Part shown: in pieces, positions 19,529 through 31,130 of the stretch
How the letters are laid out: the number at the start of each line of letters is the position of its first letter
Numbering within the stretch: position 1 is the stretch's first letter
From: Irineochytrium annulatum
Taxonomy: Eukaryota; Chytridiomycota; Chytridiomycetes; Chytridiales; Chytridiaceae
Assembly (NCBI GenBank): GCA_027600665.1
Contig: JADGJL010000205.1
Coordinates: 1 to 32,069, forward strand
Length of the DNA stretch: 32,069 nucleotides
Direction of reading: 5' to 3'
Program-made: the position numbers and the translations under genes
Notes under the pieces: generated by a model
The model's database searches: none
Told to the model about the DNA's origin: nothing
The model's input: only the letters and a program-made list of their open reading frames with translations

Positions 19529-22500
19529 ATGGACGAGCTGATCCGGGCCATCATAGAAGAAATCGCCCTCGAGAATACGCAAGGTGATGGAGATCGGTAT
19601 GAGCCATCTGCCTAACCGTATCAACCTAGGATGTACGCTATCTGGCGTCTGGAAGCTGATGGATGAGCTGCAAACGCACAGCAAACCAAATGGTATTGAG
19701 GAAAATCATCCTGCAAGGCGACAAAACCGCTTTCTTGGTGCCGATTGCACCTTTAAATGCGGAAAAGGATCCGGCTGGAGTATTCGCCGGGAATCTAATC
19801 CTCCCCCTGGTACGGCAGCTTCTTTTTTTCTCTTTTATTATTTGTTTGTGTCTTTTTATCCTTGGACCCAGAAATAACTTAACTTTCTAAGCTGATACTT
19901 TGAAGGATTTCATGTGGCCGTGGCTAGTCAACCATCCTGAGTTACAGTTTGTTCTGGAGGACGATGATGGCGACATCTCGCAAGAAGGCACTGCTTTCCG
20001 GCGGTCGATACAAGCCGTCTTGCCGTCGGCTCTGCAGCAGCAATACGGGGACAAGCTTAAAATTCGAGCCACGGATGAAGCGATTCGTCTTGCTTTGGGG
20101 CTTCGAGATGTAAAATCACGATCTCACTTTCTACTTTTCTCAATTGTCGCCAGGCAACTATGAAACTCGGGGATGTTCCTTACAGTGTTCTCGCTGCCGT
20201 TGCGAAAGCGAGAGCTCGCGGTGCAACTGCGGCGGACTTGGCGAAGGATTTGAAGATTGATCCTAGGTGGAATTGGAACGAGGCCTTTTTTTCTGACTTT
20301 CACAAGATCGCTATTCCATTATGTGAAGACCCTCTGCGTGCGGAAGCTAATGTTGTTCCTTCTTTTTGGCACTGGTGGTTTCTAAATCAGATGTGCAGCG
20401 TGAAGTTCCCCGTCATCGTCAGAGGAACTTTCACGAATCTCTGTATGCTACGCAAGTTCGCAGCTGTGGATGCGAACTATCTGGAGTACATGCGAACGCA
20501 CAATGAGGGTGATGCCGAAAAGGGTGATTCTAAAGGAGACCTCGACATTGACCGGCTTGTGGAGAATTCGGGCAGATGCGAGCAGGAGGGAGACCATGCT
20601 CCGCGATGGGAGAAAGGCGTATCTTATCACTCGGAAAATGTCAAGCAGAAAATAACCCTTCTTCTGTCAACTGCGAAGAATAATGCGATGATCGCCCGCG
20701 ATTTGATTGACATCCTGGTTAGAATTACATCTGGTTCCACTCTCTAATTACATTGATAGTTCAACGGCAAAGACCCGACGAAATACGAACGAAGATGGTT
20801 CAACCGTATCCTTACCTACTTGACCAACGGCGGTTTTATAGAGAAAGTGAACGTGCCTAAGCAGAACGAGAAGGCTGGCTACGACAGATGCATTAAGCTC
20901 ATTAAACGATATGTCCCTCTCGTCGTCGAGCAAGGAAACTTTGAAATCACCTCCGGTGCGAAAGCACGTTACCTGCAGAAGCGGCAAAACGACCCGGATT
21001 TGAGTGAAATCCTCGGAGAAGGAGGTGTGCTTGCCGATTTGCCGATCGAATATCAGGTGTACCGTTTGATATGCCTTTCGGGAGACAAAGGCGCTACGTC
21101 CTCGGTTTTAATGCGATCTCTGAACAACATGGCCAACCGAGTGATGGAGAAGATATTGAAGAGACTCTTGAAGCCGGCAACAGATGCCCCAGCTCCGATT
21201 CGTTCTGAAAACGAGTTTTCCGGGCGGGAGAAAAGGTACCGGTATTTCTCTACTGAGAGCTACGAGGCGGCGGTGGCGAGACGTCTGGCACTACCCGACC
21301 CACCTGACCACATGGAGAGGGCTGCGAGCTCGCTCGAACTCGCTCAGCCGAAGGTGGTCGAGAGGACGGGATGGGACTCCAAGCCGCGGCGCCCTGTTCC
21401 GGTGACTAGAGACGCCGACGGCGAGAATGAAACGAGTGCCTCGCGGACTCCAAGACCCAGATTGGCGAAAAGGGAAAGGCAGAAGGCCATTGGTTGGTAT
21501 GCGCATTAATCAATTTTTTTATTAAGTGCATGCCTGCAGAAGGCGCCTTGAAGACAAAACCTGTCGACGCTATACCATGCGAAGAGTGCAAAAAAGAAGA
21601 AGACGACGACAATATGCTCCTTTGTGATAGCTGTGATCGTGGATTCCATCTATATTGTTTAAAACCTCAGTTGTCAGAAATCCCAGAAGGTGATTGGGTA
21701 AGTGATAATCAAAGTTGACGTATGATTTGACGAAAGCAGTTTTGTTCTGAAAGATGCGCGGCAAATGGGACGCATCAGAACTATACAGACCTCGACGACG
21801 ACGTGTCAATTTATGAGGACGAGGTTTGGGGGGAAAACGAGGAAGAGGTCGGGGAGGAGGATATTGGCGAGAACAGAGACGAACTCATGCGACGTCCGTA
21901 CTTTTCGGGAAGTTCGGTCGCGGTCTCACTGGGGGGAGGACGGAAACAAGGTCAGAAGTTCATCATCCTCCAGTGCTAAGATTCTTTGCTAGATAAACCG
22001 TCAGGCCCCCTAAATGAAACCGCGACCCCCGAGATCCGGAAAAAAACGCTCGCAAAGCTTTTGGAGTCCCAACCTATTCTCGAAATGTCATATAATCTAA
22101 TCAGGGCTTACCAAAACTACATGCCGTCGACATATGAGATTGATAAAAGAACTATAATGCGCGCGGCCCGCTCGCTGGAAGCCGACGGACTGCTCAAAAT
22201 CCATACCGTCTCAATTCCGAAACTGAACGGATCTTTGGTTACAAAAACTTTACTGCTTCGTTCAGACGTAGATACGTCCAGCAAAGAAGTGGAAGATTTT
22301 ATCAAGATGCTGCGAGAGAGGTCAATCTTCGCGCAAGTCAAAGGCCCGATGCCGGCAGTGGAGATTGAGCGTGATTTGGAAGTTGAAAGATGGGACGAAC
22401 AGGCGCGGCGCAAAAGAATGGTAGCTAAGGGAGAAGCTAAAACTGGAACGTCGTCGCTGGCACAGTCCGAAGATGACCGGTCAGAAGTGTTAGGTCAATC

Positions 22501-25500
22501 AACACCAAAGCCGTCGAAGAAAAGAAAATTACCACAGGTGCAGGGCCCAGACTCGGTGTGGCAAGTGGCTTCAAAGAAGTACGGGTATATTTCTGCTGGG
22601 ATGCTTCGACTGAAGATGTTCCACGAATGGGTTTACGATTTTTGCGTTCAACGCGAAAGGGCGGACGGAACGGGATCCGGACGACCCAAAATGATATTCC
22701 GCGTTCTCGACCTTCTGACTGACATGCCGTTCGGCTTTTATCTGAAGATTGTAGGGATGTCTGGGCAGTCCGACCTGGTCGAGAATATCCTTGCGGACAA
22801 TTCGGAAGAGCTACGAACTCCGATAGCAAAGCTTTGTGAGGAGCTGCGCAATGCTGTGATGACAAGACGTTTTCGGGAGTCGATCTACTTTTTCTTATCG
22901 ATGATGAAGTCCTTGAACATAATTACGGCTGTGCCTAGTGGGGAGACTACTGAAGTTAAGGCCCCGCGACCGACAATATTTTACTTGAATCGCGTGATTC
23001 CCCTTTACGACTATCGGAAAGCCAGCATGCCGCTTCTTCGAAATTTTGTTCTCGAATCAAGCGAGACCCTCAAGGAGTATTGGCTTCAACTTGAGCATCT
23101 GGCTTCAATGGAGTCTCAAGATAGAAGTAGGAAGAAAGGGCGTAAGATGCCCGCCCCATCCAAGTCTTGGATCCCTACTGACCCCGACCTCGATGCTACT
23201 CGGCGCTACTTTCTCAATTTACGAAATTGGCGCATCATCTTCCCATTTACGAATGCGCAGAGGCGAGTTTTGGAAACATATGTCAACCGAACTGGCGGCG
23301 TAACTCCCTTAGCAAACGAGTTGGTTGTACAAGATATAGCGAAAAAAGCTGATATTCCGATTTCCCGAGTCAAATACTACTTTTACCGCGTTGAACAAAA
23401 TTGGATTGTACGGATGAAAGCGAGAACGCTGAAAACCGCGAAAACGGCAAGGAAAACGGCTGCGGTTGCAACTGAAGCTGATCCTGGCGTTTCTTCGGGA
23501 GGGCAGAGCAATGATCCAGCCGTGATAGAAAGGAATATTAGAGGGAGAAAGCGCGCAAGGGATGCTATTATTAAGTCCAGAATGTCCACTACCGATGAAG
23601 TTGTGCTGGCTCCCCGCAAACGCCGAGATCCGCCACGGCGTGTGCGCGTTAAGTGGACACCCGACGAAGACCACCTGTTGATTTTCGCGTATGCTGCGAT
23701 GCGGTGTCTTACCAATCATGGCCTTTCGTTCTCGTGGATTCCAATTGCCGCGTTTCTGGACCGGAAAGGGGAACTATGTCGGCGTCGTATGGATCTCATG
23801 TGCAGGACGCCAGCTAACGAGAATCGAGTGAAAGCAATGATTGCAGAGTCGGTCAAAGTTGTGGATATAGGGTTGGAAAGGAAAGCTTTCGAGCTCCCAC
23901 CTGCAAGGAAGTTTGATCCTAAGCGCCTTGATTTGAAGCCTATTGTGGAATTTTTTATTGCTAACTTCTCCGCTGCAAGCTTAGCGGAAAGTACTGGGCC
24001 TGCAACAGAGGAGACAAGGTTTGTCATTGTTTTGATTTTTGATATCTAACATCCTTTTAGCAACAGGGATCCTCTGTTAGATTTACCGGTACAATATCTC
24101 CCGAAGTCGGTCGCCGAATTCCATCGCATATATCAAATCAACATTGCCCAAGGCGAAGGTGCGGCGGAGCCGGTGGATATACAACTAGACGACAAACTTT
24201 CCGTCCGAGCAAAGCTTGCCTTGTTATTTCCCCGATCCATCGATGCCAATCAATATAGCGAGGATTTCTTGGATGTCCGTGTCAGCGACCCGCCATCATC
24301 AAAGCTTATAACACATGCCTCATTTGCTATGACCGCGAAGGTAGAGTACAGACCCCTTACCTGTGAAGTTCACATCGGCACTGCAGATGATTCTGGAGAC
24401 GCCTGAACGCAGATACAACGCGAAGTCCGCTTATAAAGTGATTGCGGCATTCCCTTCCAAGACCATTGAGGAGGGTCTGGAAGGATTAAAGGCGAGTGGC
24501 ACTATTGTGAAGTCGAAAAAACCTGCGAAGGAACGCGCATTGCCAGGAAGGGGTTTCGCGCTTTCAGAGCGGTATTCCTTCGCTTCTGGTACAAGTCTAA
24601 ACTCGTGGTAGATACGCGCAAGCAATTATTGGCCGTTTCTTCGAGAACTTCGTGCGGCAAGTACGTAGTTGCGAAAACGATTTGATGTTGGGGCCGATTG
24701 AGATAGGCGATAATACATCCGACGGTGGACTTGTTTGCGTCCTCGTTGACCATTTAACTGCACAAGACATTACCGTGACGTTTGATTGGGTCACGGCGTC
24801 ACATAGAGAAGGTTCTTATATTTTAAGCGCCGTGATCTAAGCAATTATACAGGTAAAGACGTTCAGCCAGGGCTTCGCTTCTCTCTTCAGGAGGGTCAGC
24901 GAGATGGTATTCTGAAAAGGCGGCAACGAGAAAATGCCGATGATGATGAGCCGGTAAAGAAGCGCCCGCGGTGTGATGCAGGAGACGCGGATTCGGCCAC
25001 TTTTGATGTTGCTTCCGACGACGATTCCGCGAAAATCCTTGCCTTTATAATAGAATCGGGCGAGTCGGGCGTAACTTTGATAGACATTAAGGTACCAAAA
25101 CCTTCTATTTGGTGTAGTTTCTTACTCAACAAAGACGCACTTCCCCAATGTACGCGATACGGTAATTAGGGAGAATTTAAGGCGCTGGACAAAAACGTCG
25201 TCACCACAAATCGTGGACGCGGTCGCGGTGGGGATCGATACAATTCGGTACGTTGCCGGTAAGCACCGCGATGCCTGGATGGTGACCACTATTTCTCGCG
25301 ACGGGAGCCCAAGTATCATGGGACACATCGCTTCGTCCGACGGGCACTCCTACAACCGAATGTCGGGAAGGTTATGGTACGATATGTATGGCGCGTTCAT
25401 GCAGCCTGTCTTCTCCCAGTGTTGCGAGGCGATATTTAGCCATATTCTCGACAAGCCCGGAATATATTTTGTAAGTCGTTTGCGTGCTAAACGTGTTGGC

Positions 25501-25820
25501 ACAGATTTGAAATATAATTTTACCCGGAAGGCCACGATACAAAAACGAATGGCTCCGGCCATGAACACTGTGGAGTTAAACGACATTCTGGACCACCTTA
25601 TCAGCGTCGGCGCATGCCGCAAGGAGTGTTTCCTTAAGCCAAAGCCTGTGGCCTCGTTTACTGATCTTTTATTTGAGGAGTGTGACATTGAACCTTGCGG
25701 TAAGTCAATCACGGAGTGGTCCCAGTTAACGAAATGTATTTTCCTTTAGATGCTAATGTCATCAGCGACCGAATGATCACATGCTTCTTTCCGGTCGGAG
25801 GATGGTATAAAAATATTTGA
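19529..25820 (+). CDS. TFIIIC largest subunit (Tfc3/GTF3C1, B-block binding) containing an internal PHD finger
   Basis: Seventeen exons: 19529-19583, 19630-19809, 19906-20109, 20154-20266, 20307-20337, 20391-20717, 20760-21492, 21540-21697, 21740-21950, 21993-24018, 24061-24340, 24387-24571, 24612-24811, 24853-25091, 25135-25470, 25531-25699, 25750-25820. About 1838 residues. This subunit binds the B box of tRNA genes to recruit Pol III. Family resemblance is seen at the N-terminus (MDELIRAIIEEIALE, CTLSGVWKLM), in winged-helix parts (DLAKDLKIDPRSLFHYVKTL, VKFPVIVRGTFTNLC), in PGRGFALSER, and to the last residues (FFPVGGWYKNI). Two oddities: a complete PHD finger at about 560-607, and a one-base frame conflict within exon 2 near 19,690. 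The intron at 25471-25530 is 60 nt and stop-free. Confidence 0.9.
21576..21757 (+). other. PHD finger (C4HC3) encoded inside the TFIIIC subunit gene
   Basis: Spliced across the 42-nt intron 21698-21739, the segment reads PCEEC, then an acidic loop, MLLCDSCDRGFHLYC, then EIPEGDW joined to FCSERC. This gives the full C4HC3 set: C-x2-C, C-x2-C, H-x2-C, C-x3-C. The last pair has one residue more than the usual spacing. The acidic loop before MLLCDSC resembles PHD fingers that read unmodified H3K4, which is an inference. A Glu/Asp-rich linker (to about 21885) follows before TFIIIC sequence resumes at 21993. Confidence 0.9.
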
Positions 25821-26309
25821 TAGGAATGTGTTTGTTTGGTAAACGTGCTCGTGTATAATACCTTATGCATGCAACGAAATTTTAATTAAAATTTCTTGTC
25901 ATTAAAAGTTAATAAATGCAGTTTCATTGTGGCTTATATGACAGGCAACTGTACGAAGTAAGCTACATACCTTCACACCCGGCGGCAACACCAAAACGTC
26001 GTTTGACAAGAAAAGTGAAGTTTAAATTAGGCAGTATATGTTGATCATAAGCACAGGATGCGATTTACGAAGGAAATAAGTCGAAGACGTAGTAAAGGTT
26101 CAAAGCACACCGGCAGAGAGTGAGAGAGAGTAACTTCTTGCGATAGGAATAACGAATTGTCCTAGTGGACCGATGAGAGGGCACTTGTACAGGCTATAAT
26201 ATGCGGGCCATGCTCCGGGGATGGAGAGACAACCTTCAAAAGAAACGCCTCTCCAAGCCGAAATCCCTCACCCCAACCCTATCTGAAAATCGCGCGGCCT
26301 GCTCCCTTC
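25821..26309. other. Convergent intergenic region, TFIIIC / peroxidase
   Basis: AT-rich 489 bp between two 3' ends, with no gene or structured repeat of note. Confidence 0.5.
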
Positions 26310-27656
26310 TCACATCGTCCACAAACCGGCCGCCATCATGGCCAATCCGACAGCAACTCCAACCCAGCCCAATCCACTCCCAACCCCCTTCGCGCCGGCG
26401 CTTCTGCTCGATGCCGTCGTCTGACTGAGCGGGACGCCCGTGACGCTCGCCGCCGTACTCGTGACCGACCCCGTCACACTAACGCCGGCCCCTCCGCTCG
26501 TCGCCACCGCCGGCACGCCCAAGCTCACGTTCGTGTCGTACATGAACGCATGGCCCATGATATTCAGCTGATACGCCGGGCTTAGATTCGTCACGTTCGC
26601 GTTGAACTCGAGCATCTTGGTCATGGACACGACGTACGCGTCAAAGAAGGCCGATTGATTCGACGCGAACAGCCGAATGGAGTCGTGGAGGTCCGGGTCG
26701 TTCATGAGCTGGCAGTCGACGTTCAGGAGGCACTCGCCGCGCGTCATGCGGACGAAGATGTCGTTGTCGAAGATCTGGGGCGTTGTGTCGAAGGGCGCGA
26801 AGGTTTTGTTCGTGGCCGAGGGCGTGATGGCAGCGTGTGCACCGCCTAGGGAGTGGGAGCCGGACACGAGAATGAGCATATCCAGCTTCGTGAGTCCCAT
26901 GCGATAGAAGCTTGGGAGGAGGTCCGCGAGGGGTGCGGAGTCGTTAGAGGCGAGGAGGGCGACGTCGTCCTGGGTTCCGAGGGGCACGTTGGTGCGGCCG
27001 TAGCGGAAGGGGATGTTGGGGCCACCGCAGTGGGCGAGGGTAACGTGGGCTCCGAGAGCAATGCAATCGGCGTCGGAGAGATCGTTGAAGCCGTGTGAGA
27101 AGGTGTTACCTGCACCGTGGGCAACAATACTGTAGTTGATTTCAAGTTGTTAAAAATCACTACGAACGGATCCATCGTAATAAAACGCTCTTCCTGAGGA
27201 CACCTACTTTGAAGCCAGCGCCTTCCCAGCCAGTCCGAGATTCACTGTGCTGTTCACAAGCTCATTCACAAGACTCCCATCCAAACCCCCTGTTAGCGCG
27301 ACGGGATCCCACGTCCCACCATCGTGGAAGATGGCCCTGAGCCACAGTGCGGCCATATCCAGACTCGGCTGCGCCCCCAGATCCGAGACAAAAGCGCATC
27401 CGTCCTTCTGCTCCAGAAACTCGATCAGACTGATTGAAGCATAGTTTAGCTGCGACAGGATCGCGGGGTCGGCGGTCGCCGTCGTCGTGGGGGTCAGGAC
27501 GGGACCAAGCGACGGTGACGGCGTTGTCTGTGTCGGATCGGATTGCGAGAGGACTTGGGGGATCAAAGAGGCCAGGAGCAGTTGCGAGGCAGCCGATCGG
27601 GCTCGCCGATGCACCGAGCATGGCGTCTGCGACGAATAGGTCAGAGTCGAGCCCAT
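26310..27656 (-). CDS. Secreted haem peroxidase, probably GPI-anchored
   Basis: Two exons, 27656-27208 and 27129-26310, give 422 residues. The plant/fungal haem peroxidase signature is clear: the distal site LWLRAIFHDGGTW (R107, H111), the FNDLSDADCIALGAHVTLAHCGGP helix region, FRYGR, and the proximal haem ligand in LILVSGSHSLGGAHA (H242). The N-terminus has a hydrophobic stretch ending near QVLSQ, a plausible signal peptide after a long basic n-region, followed by a Thr/Pro-rich linker. The C-terminus is a Ser-rich spacer, then a hydrophobic tail (GWVGVAVGLAMMAAGLW) that looks like a GPI-attachment signal. The predicted mature part has only about five cysteines, fewer than ligninolytic class II enzymes. 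A cell-surface peroxidase is inferred; the substrate is unknown. Confidence 0.88.
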
Positions 27657-29307
27657 CGCGGTGTTCGAGGAGCGGTATGAACGGATCGCGGGTGAAATAG
27701 GCCCTGCCGGCGTCCCGCGCTCGGGTTATAAGTCTTCGAGTTGGCCGCGGGCCGCGGCACGTTTGGCTGTGCGGTCGATTCCTGAGGCAAAGGAGCAGAA
27801 CCTTTACTTCTAAATCGCGAGGGGCGAATTCAGACACAAACGGGCTGAAGAAGCTTCTCTGAGTTCGGCTCGTTTACAAGGGTTGAATGCCAGTGGAAAT
27901 ACCACCAACCACGCAACGCTCAATCATGAGGAAACTGCTAATGCGAAAACTATTTATTATGGTTAGAAACATACACTCGAGTCCATGAGTTAAGCGACGA
28001 TGACAAGGCATAAACGGTGGAAGCAGAAATATATTACTAGCTCGCCAAAAAAGAAGAAAAAAAAACGGAAGGCAACCGAGGATAGAGCAGTTTCAACAAG
28101 TCAAATCACCGGCTTTTCGACAATGGCATGACCAAGCTCACCGACAAACATCAGGGCAAAGCTCGGCCACAGCCTACGCAACGATGCCAAGGAATAAACC
28201 ACGTTCTTACCATGGCATCCTACGGTCCCCCAGCGACAACTCCGGCTGTAAAAGTCTTCCAACAACTGGTTATCTTTACTGGAACTCACTAAGCGAAAGG
28301 AAGAAAAAGAAACGTTAGCTCACGACCTCGTCATGCAGAAACGGTTCCAGTTTGTCAGGGGTCCTTCCAAATCTTCCTCTCACAGCTGCACTGTTCCCTC
28401 AGGGATTGTTCACCTTGATAAATAAGCAACGATCTCATAGATCTCTTTTGTCCCTATACTTTTCCTCATCACCGGGAGTGTCGCTATGTCGCCATGTCGC
28501 GACACCGAATGCAATGTGCCACTTTTCTTGGGAGGAAGGGAGAGTGGAGTCGCGGAGAGATGAAGAGGAACGCTTACCATCAAAATCATCACGACGTCCT
28601 CCAAGCGCGGCAGAGCCAACGCGGCCGACGAAGAGAAAAAATGGATAGATGCTGAGAAGAAAAAAAAACCGTTTTGGGTCGAAATAAACGATCCTGGCTG
28701 ATGTTGACATCCGGCGTGGTCGCACATGGACGAACGGCCCCAGCTCTACATCACGTTCGTCCGCTCGCTCCGTTTCTATTCCCGTCGCCCCGTCGCGTCC
28801 GGTTGCTTATTGGCCGAAGCTGTACCGACGGGGAGGAGTTAGGGTGTTGGAACTTGCAGAATGGATGTCCAGGCCCGCCACACCATCATTAATACGGCCA
28901 CAAACTTGCGTGAACTGTTTCTTCTACTACGGCAAACGCAAGCCTCCAGTTACAATGGAGACACCGTCCGACTCCGCCTACGGAAACTTCTCGTCCTTTT
29001 ACTATTTCTTCCTGGCGACCAATACGAAAGGGGCGGATATTTGAGTGGAAAGAGGAGGGGACCAGAAAGGATGCGGCTTCAAGATCTGGACTTTTTACGT
29101 ATGGTAATGATATAAAGAGGTTGATGCGCGGATTTGAGGTTGTAGCGGTATCAGATTGTACTGCTTGAGATGGTTGCATAGGACAGCTGGGGACTTGAAA
29201 AACGAGCACGCCGGCGTCCTGAAGAAGAAAAATGGCTAACACCTTGATCATTCCAAACGCCAGCGCTAAAAGCTGATTTCCCATCGGCCCATATATTATA
29301 TTTACAC
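27657..29307. other. Gene-poor 1.6 kb region
   Basis: No recognisable protein family. Contents: A-rich tracts near 28045-28065 and 28660-28670, and several small overlapping frames on both strands. The most protein-like is an 84-codon plus-strand frame at 28861-29115, with leucine-rich segments (LRELFLLLR, KLLVLLLFLP) and an ATG start. It lacks a known motif and could be chance. The region holds the promoter of the peroxidase and the 3' UTR of the SNM1 gene. Confidence 0.4.
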
Positions 29308-31041
29308 TCATTGACAGATAAAAGACTTGATGGCGGCATTCATTGCCGCAACTTGATTTAAATTGACTGTGGGGATGTAGGACACGGCCTTTACGTCTTT
29401 CACAAAGGCCCTCAACTCGGCGTAGCTTGAGTGCTCGGAGTAAGGGAGGCCGATGGCAGTGACGTTCGAGTCATGATAGGTCGGTTTAAGGGAGAGCAGC
29501 GTGAAATTGGACTCCTCCATCTTCTTTCCCGGCCGATATGTCCAACCGGTGGGCCGAACAGCCAGCACCCGGTCGAACTTTGAAGCAAAGGATTTCAGAC
29601 GAGCAACCAGATCCTATCTAATGTGTCAACTAAAATTCTTCGCCTTCCCGTGAAACAAATCACCTCTTTCTTCAGCTGACCCATCCCAACCACATGCACG
29701 TTCGCGGCCAGCGGATCGTCGGTCAGCATGTCGTTCAACGCATCATCCTCTAAGCACTGCAAAATCTTCCGCTTCCGCTTGTCAACGTAGACGGCGGAAT
29801 TGATAGACTGGGCTATCGCTTTGAACACCCGCTCCTTCCCGATCAAATACGTCCCCACAACAATCAACGTCTCCTTCCTCTTCCTCGGCTCCGGCCGAAA
29901 CAAGCTCGGCGCGGCCGACAGCCAGTTCTGCATGACATCCACCATGCTCGATCGCGTCCTCGTCACGCCGGCACCGGGTGGCAACCACGCGCCGCTAACG
30001 ATCTCCTTGCACGCCCTCTGGTGAGTGCACATACCCACCGCGACGTCGCATATGGCCTTAATAACGGCCGACTGTGGTGGGAAGCAGTGCGCCGGCTTGC
30101 AGTACGTCGTGTCCAAATACACCGAATCGAAGCAAGGGATGCTTTGAATCGCTGGGTGTGTCGCGTGAATACCGGGGTCGTAGCGGAAGTCGCCCGTGTG
30201 CAGGTGGACTTTCCCGCCCACCCGAATAATAAACAGCACGGCGCCAGGGCAATGGTTGGCGTCGATAAGAGTGATCTCGGCGCCGTCGACGTCCACGGGG
30301 CGGTTCATTGGCAATTCTATGACGAACTCCGGTTTAACGCGGAGCTGCATGATGACGAGGTTACGTGTGACTTTTGAGCAGTAAATCTTCCCGGAGAATG
30401 TAGAGGACAGACCGCCGTAATGATCTGAGTGAAAGTGACTTATACAGGTAAGCGCGAGCACCATCGGCATGTGGTTTCTGTACCTACCTCAAGAAATACG
30501 ATGTGCATCCTTCAATCTTTCCGTAATTAAACGCGTCGACAATAATGCCAGTGCCGGGTATTCGCTTGTACCAGGGACACGGTCGCTTAGAGCCTTTTTG
30601 TCTTTTGCCTTCGTCTCGGGTAACGCCTTCCGACATGTCTACGACAGCTTCCTTCCGACCAACCGCGTCAGCCGTGCTGTCGACACCATCATTCAATGGC
30701 CCCCATTCCTCATCAAATGGTGGCTCTTCTTCCAGCGGTGCCCCTTCGTCCAAAGGCATTTCCTCACCCACAGGTGGTTCTTCACCTCGTATGCTGCACG
30801 AATCTTCAATCGTGGTTGACTCCTCCTCCTCGTCGTTGACCGCATTCTCCCCAGGGTCCTCCGTAGAGAAGCTAACGATCGTGTCAAGAAGCATCTCGGG
30901 CTCATCCTCCATCTCCAGGTAAGGCATGGAGCCATCTCCATCATCTACTGCACCTCCAAAACCACTATCAAGGAACCCTGACTCGTCATCGCCACAGCTG
31001 GAACCCACGGCGTGGCCCGCATCTGACCACTTCCTCTTCAT
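29308..31041 (-). CDS. PSO2: SNM1/PSO2 DNA interstrand-crosslink repair nuclease (metallo-beta-lactamase, beta-CASP)
   Basis: Three exons, 31041-30488, 30438-29664 and 29613-29308, give 544 residues. The family's 5' exonuclease acts in the nucleus on interstrand crosslinks. Residues 1 to about 150 are acidic and disordered; no UBZ finger is apparent. The SNM1-type entry CPWYKRIPGTGIIVDAFNYG leads into the metal-binding motif HFHSDH (186-191), created exactly at the first splice junction. DANHCPGAVLF, HTGDFRYDP and LDTTYC follow, then the beta-CASP motifs VGTYLIGKERVF and LPYSEHSSYAEL (H504), with RPTGW between. An extra segment of about 55 residues (319-373), basic and Ser/Pro-containing, separates the two halves of the beta-CASP region. 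The start lies 89 bp from SYF2, facing away. Confidence 0.94.
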
Positions 31042-31130
31042 TTGGGCGGCAAACGTTGGGCCGGCGTTGGTAAAAGGCGGAAGTGGAGGGGCTCAGCGCC
31101 ACTAGATCGAGAATTGTCAAGTGCACTGAA
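31042..31130. promoter_or_regulatory. Very short divergent promoter, PSO2 / SYF2
   Basis: Only 89 bp lie between the two start codons, leaving almost no room for separate promoters and leaders. A shared bidirectional promoter, possibly with transcription starts inside the opposite coding sequence, is the simplest reading. Confidence 0.5.

Noticed and set aside
21494..21718. PHD finger as a separate small gene
   Set aside because: The ATG at 21494 lies inside an intron; phases on both sides join the finger to TFIIIC exons, so it is treated as part of that gene.
28889..29311. 140-codon minus-strand frame after the PSO2 stop
   Set aside because: It starts within the PSO2 stop region in another frame, shows no family features, and most likely lies in the 3' UTR.
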